Below the pieces are notes generated by a model. That model ran no database searches. It saw nothing but the letters and a program-made list of their open reading frames with translations, and was not told the origin of the DNA. From contig UQNM01000110.1 of the NCBI GenBank assembly GCA_900542395.1, positions 1-5,331 of the forward strand: DNA of 5,331 nucleotides. Reading direction: 5' to 3'. Positions 1-4,239 of the stretch are shown one piece after another. The translations under genes were made by a program, and so were the position numbers. Every line of letters begins with the position of its first letter. The first letter of the stretch is position 1. The stretch comes from an uncultured Eubacteriales bacterium (GTDB lineage: Bacteria; Bacillota; Clostridia; Christensenellales; Aristaeellaceae).

Positions 1-13
1 CGGAATATGACCA

Positions 14-22
14 TGCTATAAT
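14..22 (+). promoter_or_regulatory. Extended -10 element of the first small-peptide gene (promoter partly outside window)
   Basis: TATAAT at 17-22 is preceded by TG at 14-15 with one base between, which makes a consensus extended -10. With a 17-bp spacer the -35 box would lie just before base 1, so it cannot be seen. Transcription would start near base 29, giving a leader of about 65 nt before the peptide start at 95. The bases around it (ATGCTATAAT) resemble the facing minus-strand -10 of the same module (ATGCTAGAAT). Confidence 0.7.
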
Positions 23-56
23 GACGGCGTAGGCAGACGAGTGCTGCCGGTGGTTG

Positions 57-86
57 CCTCCCGCTTCTGTTACAGAAGAAGGGAGG
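57..86 (+). promoter_or_regulatory. Leader hairpin sequestering the Shine-Dalgarno of the 26-aa peptide
   Basis: CCTCCC (57-62) is exactly complementary to GGGAGG (81-86), and CTTCTG (64-69) to CAGAAG (73-78), with loop TTA. Only G63 and A79-A80 are unpaired within the stem. The 3' arm is the ribosome binding site of the gene starting at 95, so the folded leader should hide it. Such Shine-Dalgarno occlusion is typical of type I toxin mRNAs, which need processing or refolding before they are translated. The base pairing is read directly; the regulatory role is inference. Confidence 0.75.
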
Positions 87-94
87 GATGCGCT

Positions 95-175
95 ATGACT
101 ACGTACGAAAGTATGATGGTTTTGATCGCGATCCTGAACCTGCTTATCGCAGTGTACAATCTAGATCGTGAATAA
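95..175 (+). CDS. Putative holin-like small membrane toxin (26 aa), type I toxin candidate
   Basis: This gene encodes a 26-residue peptide starting MTTYESMMVLIA and ending NLDRE. Residues 8-21 form a short hydrophobic helix, flanked by a polar N-terminus and a charged C-terminus. The MTTYE start followed by a single membrane segment resembles the putative holin-like toxin (Hol-Tox) peptides of Firmicutes; this is recognised by eye and not by a search. The Shine-Dalgarno GGGAGGG (81-87) lies 7 bases before ATG 95. Another ATG at 88 in a different frame touches the Shine-Dalgarno and encodes a polar 27-residue peptide, so 95 is preferred. The stop codon overlaps a strong hairpin (174-223), and a minus-strand promoter at 280-308 points back at the gene. 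The likely role is a membrane-acting toxin controlled by antisense RNA. Toxicity is inferred from architecture alone. Confidence 0.72.
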   Translation: MTTYESMMVLIAILNLLIAVYNLDRE

Positions 176-273
176 AAGCACACCGCCGGTCAGCTGGTTC
201 CTGATCGGCGGTCTTGTGCTTTTAAGTTAACCCTTATAAAGCGGGAGAACCGACTTGAAACGGCTCCTCGTCT
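171..273 (-). ncRNA. Candidate antisense antitoxin RNA 1 (about 100 nt)
   Basis: A near-consensus minus-strand promoter (280-308) predicts a start near 273, and the hairpin at 174-223 with its minus-strand T-run ends it near 171. The RNA has no convincing open frame with a ribosome binding site. Its 5' part can fold by pairing across 247-252 and 261-266. If the toxin mRNA reads on to the second plus-strand terminator (295-324), the whole RNA is complementary to its 3' UTR. If the mRNA stops at 223, only the terminator hairpin overlaps. The existence and boundaries are inferred from promoter and terminator, not measured. Confidence 0.62.
174..223. terminator. Bidirectional intrinsic terminator at the end of the 26-aa gene
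   Basis: AAAAGCACA (174-182) pairs with TGTGCTTTT (215-223). The inner arms CCGCCGGTCAG (183-193) and CTGATCGGCGG (201-211) pair with one G-U, leaving a 7-nt loop and a 3-nt bulge (212-214). The stem ends in T-runs on both strands: GCTTTT on plus, and GCTTTTATT on minus. It can therefore end the toxin mRNA and also the antisense RNA entering from 273. A shared bidirectional terminator between converging RNAs is also known from the enterococcal par (Fst) locus. Confidence 0.8.
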
Positions 274-279
274 GTCTAT

Positions 280-308
280 ATTCTAGCATCTTCTCGGCTG
301 CTCGTCAA
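280..308 (-). promoter_or_regulatory. Promoter for antisense RNA 1
   Basis: On the minus strand, the -35 is TTGACG (303-308), the spacer is exactly 17 bp (286-302) and the -10 is TAGAAT (280-285). It faces the 26-aa gene. The -35 lies within the plus-strand terminator at 295-324, the same arrangement as in the second module. Confidence 0.78.
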
Positions 309-324
309 GGGCGGCTGTTTTTTT
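295..324 (+). terminator. Intrinsic terminator of module 1, overlapping the antisense promoter
   Basis: CGGCTGCTC (295-303) pairs with GGGCGGCTG (309-317) over nine base pairs, including three G-U pairs, with loop GTCAA. Seven T residues (318-324) follow. The G-U pairs become A-C mismatches on the minus strand, so the fold favours plus-strand RNA. The last T is one base before the -35 box of the next module. Confidence 0.72.
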
Positions 325-325
325 C

Positions 326-354
326 TTGACGCAAGCTGTCGAATGTGATTTAAT
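326..354 (+). promoter_or_regulatory. Promoter of the 44-aa peptide gene
   Basis: TTGACG (326-331), a 17-bp spacer (332-348) and TTTAAT (349-354) predict transcription from about 361. The resulting leader is about 85 nt, long for so small a gene and rich in structure. The promoter directly abuts the upstream terminator, which marks the border between the two modules. Confidence 0.75.
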
Positions 355-361
355 CTTCCTT

Positions 362-381
362 GTCGGCGGGAAACCGTCGGC
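362..381 (+). promoter_or_regulatory. 5'-end hairpin with GAAA tetraloop in the 44-aa gene leader
   Basis: GTCGGCGG (362-369) pairs with CCGTCGGC (374-381) through eight pairs, two of them G-U, closed by the stable tetraloop GAAA (370-373). It would sit at the extreme 5' end of the mRNA, given the predicted start near 361. Such 5' stem-loops stabilise several known type I toxin mRNAs; that role here is inference. Confidence 0.6.
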
Positions 382-396
382 CATTGCGTAGCGGCG

Positions 397-445
397 GGCT
401 TGACACCATTCCACCCCGGAATCTGACCGGAAGGAGGTGAAAGCC
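397..445 (+). promoter_or_regulatory. Leader structure pairing the Shine-Dalgarno region of the 44-aa gene
   Basis: GGCTT (397-401) pairs with AAGCC (441-445), and CACC (404-407) with GGTG (436-439). These flank and partly include the Shine-Dalgarno AAGGAGGTG (431-439). Inside lies a second hairpin, ATTCC (408-412) with GGAAT (418-422). The 5' end CTTCCTT (355-361) can alternatively pair with AAGGAGG (431-437), though most of it lies before the predicted start site. The exact Shine-Dalgarno, six bases before ATG 446, would give very strong translation if exposed. Confidence 0.55.
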
Positions 446-580
446 ATGCCGAACCTTCTGCTCGTGATTACAGGCGCTTGCATCGTGGCCTATGTGCTGC
501 GGGAAACGCTTTGTGACCTGCAAAAGAAAATGAGCGACCGTGATCTCGAACATCACGACCGCTCGGATAAGCAGGGCTAA
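446..580 (+). CDS. Small single-span membrane peptide (44 aa), Fst-like architecture, type I toxin candidate
   Basis: This gene encodes a 44-residue peptide starting MPNLLLVITGACIVAYVL, whose residues 3-18 form one hydrophobic segment. It is followed by a charged tail (residues 19-44) rich in D, E, K, R and H. A short N-terminal membrane helix with a charged cytoplasmic tail is the layout of Fst/TxpA-type toxins, but I see no clear family motif. The start is fixed by a perfect Shine-Dalgarno, AAGGAGGTG (431-439), with 6-bp spacing. It has its own promoter (326-354). A minus-strand promoter at 611-639 would produce an antisense RNA covering about codons 26-44, and the antisense terminator lies within the coding sequence. 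An alternative is a small membrane regulatory protein. The open frame is well supported; the toxin role is inferred from context. Confidence 0.72.
   Translation: MPNLLLVITGACIVAYVLRETLCDLQKKMSDRDLEHHDRSDKQG
522..564 (-). terminator. Intrinsic terminator of antisense RNA 2, embedded in the 44-aa coding sequence
   Basis: Read on the minus strand, the arms at 552-564 and 532-544 form 13 uninterrupted base pairs, two of them G-U, with a 7-nt loop (545-551). ATTTTCTTTTG follows (plus-strand A-rich 522-530). On the plus strand the two G-U pairs become A-C mismatches, so the structure is better in the antisense RNA. It overlaps codons 26-40 of the peptide gene, so this stretch is under two constraints at once. 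Confidence 0.8.
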
Positions 581-604
581 TCCTTGCTAAAAGCCCGCTG
601 CTAT
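522..604 (-). ncRNA. Candidate antisense antitoxin RNA 2 (about 83 nt)
   Basis: A consensus minus-strand promoter (611-639) predicts a start near 604. A strong minus-strand terminator, hairpin 532-564 with its T-run at 522-530, ends the RNA. The product is complementary to the 3' end of the 44-aa open frame and the start of its 3' UTR. Its length and its 3'-overlapping geometry fit cis-antisense antitoxins that recruit RNase III. A minus-strand frame of 68 codons overlaps it, but its start has no ribosome binding site. Confidence 0.7.
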
Positions 605-610
605 GCTTTG

Positions 611-639
611 ATTATAGCACTGCTCCGACCGTCCGTCAA
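611..639 (-). promoter_or_regulatory. Promoter for antisense RNA 2
   Basis: On the minus strand, the -35 is TTGACG (634-639), the spacer is 17 bp (617-633) and the -10 is a perfect TATAAT (611-616). It is a stronger match than the plus-strand promoter of the same module (TTTAAT), as expected when an unstable antitoxin RNA must be in excess. CGTCAAGGGCGG at 634-645 repeats 303-314 exactly. Confidence 0.82.
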
Positions 640-654
640 GGGCGGGCGATTTTT
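626..654 (+). terminator. Intrinsic terminator of module 2, overlapping the antisense promoter
   Basis: CGACCGTCC (626-634) pairs with GGGCGGGCG (640-648), with one G-U and one A-G mismatch and the same GTCAA loop as in module 1. ATTTTT (649-654) follows. It would end the 44-aa peptide mRNA after it has crossed the whole antisense RNA region. Confidence 0.65.
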
Positions 655-671
655 GGTTTGCTATGAAAATC

Positions 672-705
672 AAAAAGTCTTGATTTTTACTGGAAAAATC
701 AAGAC
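672..705 (-). terminator. Intrinsic terminator after tRNA-Pro (and possibly mnmG)
   Basis: A perfect 12-bp stem (677-688 with 694-705) has a 5-nt loop. On the minus strand it is followed by TTTTTGATTTTC. It lies six bases past the encoded CCA of the tRNA. No other terminator is visible between the mnmG stop and here, so it may also end mnmG read-through transcripts. Confidence 0.88.
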
Positions 706-710
706 CGATT

Positions 711-787
711 TGGTCGGAGTGGCGAGATTCGAACTCGCGGCCTCTTGAACCCCATTCAAGCACGCTACCAAGCTGCGCTACACCCCG
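711..787 (-). tRNA. trnP: tRNA-Pro, anticodon GGG
   Basis: All four arms fold. The acceptor stem is CGGGGTG with CACTCCG (one G-U), and the D stem is GCGC with GCGT. The anticodon stem is CTTGA with TCAAG and the T stem is GCGAG with CTCGC, enclosing TTCGAAT. The variable loop is AGGCC. The anticodon loop ATGGGGT places GGG at plus positions 751-753, reading CCC and CCU. A discriminator A and an encoded CCA (711-713) complete a 77-nt gene. C1-G72 with A73 is the usual bacterial proline tRNA identity, and G follows the anticodon at position 37. It has its own promoter (816-843) and terminator (672-705). A small hairpin (789-806) in the 5' leader may guide processing. Confidence 0.97.
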
Positions 788-815
788 ATTGAAGACATAT
801 CTTCAAGCAAAGAAC

Positions 816-843
816 ATTATACCACAGCGGCAGGATTTGTCAA
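816..843 (-). promoter_or_regulatory. Promoter of tRNA-Pro
   Basis: On the minus strand, the -35 TTGACA (838-843), a 16-bp spacer (822-837) and the -10 TATAAT (816-821) are both perfect consensus boxes. The start would be near 809, with a 22-nt leader containing the hairpin TTGAAGA/TCTTCAA (789-806). The promoter begins only 15 bp beyond the mnmG stop codon. Confidence 0.87.
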
Positions 844-858
844 GGGTTTATTTTGGAC

Positions 859-2751
859 TTACGGCGTGGCGGCGGGAGCGGGCGACGCGCCCGCGTATTC
901 CCGCTTCGCCAGCCAGACCATCAGCACGGTGACGTCTCCGGGGGAGACGCCGGAAATGCGGCTGGCTTCGCCGAGGGAGCGCGGTTGATGGGCGGTGAGC
1001 TTCTGGCGCGCTTCGATGCGCAGGCCGTCGAGGGTCATGTAATCAAAGCCCTGCGGGAGCAGCTTGTCCTCTGCCTGACGGAAGGCTTCCACCTGACGGC
1101 GCTCCTTGTCGATGTAGCCCGCATAGCGCAGGGAGATGTTGACCTGTTCGCTGACGGCGGACGGAAGCCGGACGTAACGCGGGTCGATTTCGGCCAAATC
1201 GTCATAGAGGATGCCGGGGCGGCGGAGGAGGTCGGCCGCGCAGACGCTGCCGGCCGCGGCCTGCTGACCGTGGGCGAGCAGCCAGCGATCCAGCGCGTCG
1301 GACTTGGGCAGCCACGTCTTTTGCAGGCGGGCGACGGTTTCCTCAGTGAGGGCGCGCTTTTGCCGCATGCGAGCAAGGCGCTCGTCGCTGGCCAGACCGA
1401 CGGCGTGGCCGATTTCGGTCAGGCGGAAATCGGCGTTGTCCTGACGCAGCAGCAGGCGGTATTCGCAGCGGCTGGTCATCATGCGGTAGGGCTCGTTGGT
1501 GCCCTTGGTCGTCAGATCGTCCACGAGCACGCCGATATACGCCTGATCGCGTCCCAGCGTGACGGACGGCTTGCCCTGCACAAAGCGCGCGGCGTTGATC
1601 CCCGCGAGGACGCCCTGCGCGGCGGCTTCCTCATAGCCGCTGGTGCCGTTGATCTGCCCGGCGAAATACATGCCCGGAACGGCGCGGAGGGAGAGGTCTG
1701 CGCGCAGTTGGAGGGGGTCGATGCACTCGTATTCGATGGCATAGGCGAGGCGGAGCACCCGCGCGCGGCGCAGGCCGGGGATGGTATGCAGCATTTCGAG
1801 CTGCACGTCCTCCGGCATGGAGGTGGAAAGCCCCTGCACATACCATTCGACGGTATCCAGCCCTTCCGGCTCGAGGAAAAGCTGGTGGCGATCCTTATCC
1901 GCAAAGCGCATGATCTTATCCTCGATGGAGGGGCAGTAGCGCGCGCCCGTGCCGTGGATGGTTCCGGCGTACATCGGGGCGCGGTGGATGTTTTCGCGGA
2001 TGATGCGGTGGGTTTCCTCGTTGGTATAGGTCAGGTAGCATTTGGCGCGGTTTTGAAGCGCGCCGTCGGTCAGGAAGGAGAAGGGCGTGATGGTTTCATC
2101 GCCGGGCTGCGGCTCCATTTCGTCGAAATCAATGGAAGATTCCTCGACGCGGGGCGGCGTACCGGTCTTGAAGCGACGCAGTTCGATGTTCAGCGCGCGC
2201 AGCGCATTTGCCAGATGCGACGAGGAAAGCAGCCCCTGCGGCCCGCCCATCCAACTGCATTCGCCGATGATGATGCGGCTATCCATGTACACGCCGGAAC
2301 AGACGACGACCGCGCGGCAGGCGACGGATGCGCCGGTGGTCGTCTCGAGGCCGCAGATCGCGCCGTTTTCGGTCAGAAACCGGCCACATTCGCCCTGACG
2401 AACGGTCAGACGCGGTTCGGCGAAGAGCGCCTGCTTCATCCGCTGCTGATAGGCGCGTTTATCCGCCTGCGCGCGGAGGGAATGGACGGCCGGCCCCTTG
2501 CCGGTGTTGAGCATGCGGGACTGGATGAACGTGTCGTCGATGGCGCGGCCCATTTCGCCGCCGAGCGCGTCGATCTCGCGGACGAGATGCCCCTTGCCTG
2601 TGCCGCCGATGGCGGGATTGCAAGGCATGAGGGCGATGGAATCCAGATTGAGCGTGAGCAGCAGGGTATCAAGCCCCATGCGCGCGCAGGCCAGCGCCGC
2701 CTCGCAGCCCGCGTGCCCCGCGCCGATGACGGCAATATCAAAACGATCCAT
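859..2751 (-). CDS. mnmG: tRNA uridine-5-carboxymethylaminomethyl(34) synthesis enzyme MnmG (GidA)
   Basis: MnmG is the FAD-dependent subunit of the cytoplasmic MnmE-MnmG complex. It installs the (carboxymethyl)aminomethyl group at C5 of wobble U34 in a set of tRNAs. The 630-residue length is normal for the family. The N-terminal FAD fold has GxGxxG at residues 10-15. The family cysteines are present as C44 in CNPAIGG and C273 in YCPSIEDK. The second GidA signature, AGQINGTSGYEEAAAQG, is at 364-380. The C-terminal MnmE-binding helical domain shows YAGYIDKE (543-550) and SLGEASRISGVSP (592-604). The start ATG is preceded by GGAGGT (2762-2767 on plus) at 10-bp spacing. Unlike the frequent mnmE-mnmG-rsmG arrangement, it stands alone here, with its own promoter and a divergent neighbour. 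The last residues (AGASPAPAATP) are a nonconserved tail. Confidence 0.98.
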   Translation of the reverse strand: MDRFDIAVIGAGHAGCEAALACARMGLDTLLLTLNLDSIALMPCNPAIGGTGKGHLVREIDALGGEMGRAIDDTFIQSRMLNTGKGPAVHSLRAQADKRAYQQRMKQALFAEPRLTVRQGECGRFLTENGAICGLETTTGASVACRAVVVCSGVYMDSRIIIGECSWMGGPQGLLSSSHLANALRALNIELRRFKTGTPPRVEESSIDFDEMEPQPGDETITPFSFLTDGALQNRAKCYLTYTNEETHRIIRENIHRAPMYAGTIHGTGARYCPSIEDKIMRFADKDRHQLFLEPEGLDTVEWYVQGLSTSMPEDVQLEMLHTIPGLRRARVLRLAYAIEYECIDPLQLRADLSLRAVPGMYFAGQINGTSGYEEAAAQGVLAGINAARFVQGKPSVTLGRDQAYIGVLVDDLTTKGTNEPYRMMTSRCEYRLLLRQDNADFRLTEIGHAVGLASDERLARMRQKRALTEETVARLQKTWLPKSDALDRWLLAHGQQAAAGSVCAADLLRRPGILYDDLAEIDPRYVRLPSAVSEQVNISLRYAGYIDKERRQVEAFRQAEDKLLPQGFDYMTLDGLRIEARQKLTAHQPRSLGEASRISGVSPGDVTVLMVWLAKREYAGASPAPAATP

Positions 2752-2791
2752 AAATCACGAAACCTCCGGGAAGAATCCTGAAACTTCCGCC

Positions 2792-2820
2792 ATTATAACA
2801 CAATCGTGGAAAGCGGAAAA
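2792..2820 (-). promoter_or_regulatory. mnmG: Promoter of mnmG (extended -10)
   Basis: On the minus strand, TATAAT (2792-2797) is preceded by TG with one base between, giving an extended -10. The -35 at 17-bp spacing is a weak TTTTCC (2815-2820). Transcription from about 2785 would give a leader of about 34 nt carrying GGAGGT. It lies back-to-back with the aminopeptidase promoter. Confidence 0.65.
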
Positions 2821-2839
2821 CACAAAATTGCGCGGGAAC

Positions 2840-2868
2840 TTGATCTTTTCATAAAAACTGTGTACAAT
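2840..2868 (+). promoter_or_regulatory. Promoter of the aminopeptidase / TtcA-like operon
   Basis: TTGATC (2840-2845), a 17-bp spacer and TACAAT (2863-2868) predict a start near 2875. That gives a GC-rich leader of about 94 nt. The leader can form a hairpin from GCGGCGG (2886-2892) and CCGCCGC (2902-2908). I see no T-tract or riboswitch-like core attached to it. Confidence 0.7.
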
Positions 2869-2968
2869 CGACGGAGAACGCAGGCGCGGCGGGCGCGCCG
2901 TCCGCCGCTTTGACGGGGAAAACCGGAAGGGGCGGCCTTTTGAACCAAAGACGGAAGCGGGAGAGAAC

Positions 2969-4204
2969 ATGAAAAAAGAGTTATTGAAGCAATATGCGCA
3001 GTTGGTGGCCGGGGTCGGCATCAACGTACAGAAGGGGCAGACCGTCGTGGTGCGCTGCCCGGTGGATTGCGCCGATTTCGGGCGGGCGCTTTGCGCGGCC
3101 TGCTTTGAGCGGGGCGCGAAGGACGTTGTGATGGAGTGGCGCGACGACGTTTGCAGCCGGGAGCATTGGCTGCACGCGGACGACAGCGTATTCGACGCGA
3201 TGTATCCGTGGGACATTGAAAGGAACGTGCAGCTTGGGCGGGAAGGCGCGGGCTTCATTTCCGTTTCGGCGAGCGACCCGGAGAATCTGCACGGGGTATC
3301 GACGGACAGGCTCCGCCGCTGGGAGGCAGCGACGGGGCGCGACCAGAAGGAATTCCATCGCACGATGATGGCGAACGGCTTCCCGTGGTGCGTGGTCAGT
3401 GTGCCGGTGCTGAATTGGGCGAAGAAGGTCTTTCCGAACGACGCGGACGACGCGGCGATGGAAAAGCTGTGGGAGGCGATTTTCAGCGCGATTCGCGTCA
3501 CCGAGGGCGGCGACGCGGTGAAAGCATGGCGCGCGCACTGCGCGTATTTGGAGGAAATGGCGGGCAGGCTGAACGCCTTGCAGCTCAAGCAGGTGCGATA
3601 TAAAAATGCGCTGGGGACGGATGTTGTCGTCGGGCTGCCGGATGAACATGTCTGGATGGCGGGCGCGGACACGGCGAAGAGCGGCGTCCGCTTTGTGGCG
3701 AATATGCCGACCGAGGAAATCTTTTCCGCGCCGAAGCGCGACGCGGTGGACGGCGTGCTGGCCGCCTCCAAGCCGCTGGCGCTGAACGGCAACGTGATCG
3801 AGGGCATCCGGCTGACGCTGGAGCACGGGCGCATCGTCGGCATCCATGCGGATACGAACGAAGACGTGCTGCGGCAGGCCATCGAGACGGACGAAGGCGC
3901 GCACTATCTGGGTGAAATCGCGCTGGTGCCGGTCGATTCGCCGATCGCGCAGAGCGGGCTTCTCTTCTATAATACGCTGTTTGATGAGAACGCCGCGTGC
4001 CACTTCGCCTTTGGGCAGGCATATCCGGCGTGCGTGCCCGGCGGGGATGATCTGCCTGAAGATGAGCTTGTGCGGCGCGGTATCAATGTCGCGAGCACCA
4101 TGCACGTGGATTTCATGGTCGGAACGGAGGATCTATCCATCATCGGCACGACGAAGGACGGGCGCGAGGTGACCGTCTTTGAAAACGGACGGTTCGCGCT
4201 GTAA
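2969..4204 (+). CDS. M29-family metallo-aminopeptidase (AmpS/PepS/AmpT type)
   Basis: This is a cytoplasmic dinuclear-metal aminopeptidase that removes N-terminal residues from peptides, probably in peptide turnover. Its 411 residues match the family's usual length. The metal-binding residues are recognisable in order: E250 in NMPTEEIF, E316 in LGEIALVP, H345 in NAACHFAFG, and H379 with D381 in STMHVDFMVG. Y352 follows H345, where the family has its catalytic tyrosine. The N-terminal half (about 1-190) is the more variable domain, and no signal peptide or membrane segment is seen. The start ATG has GGGAGA (2959-2964) upstream. It is the first gene of a likely operon, since the next gene begins 35 bp later without a terminator between. 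PepS versus AmpS naming cannot be settled by eye, so no symbol is given. Confidence 0.94.
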   Translation: MKKELLKQYAQLVAGVGINVQKGQTVVVRCPVDCADFGRALCAACFERGAKDVVMEWRDDVCSREHWLHADDSVFDAMYPWDIERNVQLGREGAGFISVSASDPENLHGVSTDRLRRWEAATGRDQKEFHRTMMANGFPWCVVSVPVLNWAKKVFPNDADDAAMEKLWEAIFSAIRVTEGGDAVKAWRAHCAYLEEMAGRLNALQLKQVRYKNALGTDVVVGLPDEHVWMAGADTAKSGVRFVANMPTEEIFSAPKRDAVDGVLAASKPLALNGNVIEGIRLTLEHGRIVGIHADTNEDVLRQAIETDEGAHYLGEIALVPVDSPIAQSGLLFYNTLFDENAACHFAFGQAYPACVPGGDDLPEDELVRRGINVASTMHVDFMVGTEDLSIIGTTKDGREVTVFENGRFAL

Positions 4205-4239
4205 TCAAAACAGACAAACAGACAAGAGGAAACGACAAG

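Noticed and set aside
88..171. Alternative ATG at 88 giving a 27-residue peptide in another frame
   Set aside because: The Shine-Dalgarno abuts this ATG with no spacing, and the product is polar with no membrane segment. The frame from 95 gives a hydrophobic holin-like peptide with 7-base spacing.
350..556. A 68-codon minus-strand frame overlapping antisense RNA 2
   Set aside because: The start ATG has no Shine-Dalgarno, and the terminator at 522-564 would end the transcript within its first codons.
623..630. CTCCGACC repeats the 3' end of the nearby tRNA-Pro in inverted orientation, suggesting an attachment site
   Set aside because: Only 8 bases match. They are explained by the terminator stem, and no integrase or element boundary is seen.
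853..2781. A 642-codon open frame on the plus strand opposite mnmG
   Set aside because: Its translation has low-complexity, G/A/R/D-rich composition with no recognisable motif. It lies wholly opposite a certain mnmG gene and reflects GC-rich third positions.
2886..2908. GC-rich hairpin in the aminopeptidase leader as a riboswitch or attenuator
   Set aside because: It is one simple stem in a very GC-rich stretch, without a T-run, alternative partner or known riboswitch core.
2755..4105. Long minus-strand frames (about 375 codons) opposite the M29 aminopeptidase
   Set aside because: They are shadows of a gene with all its metal-binding motifs intact. They have S/R/P/A- or R/H-rich translations and no ribosome binding sites that I could identify.
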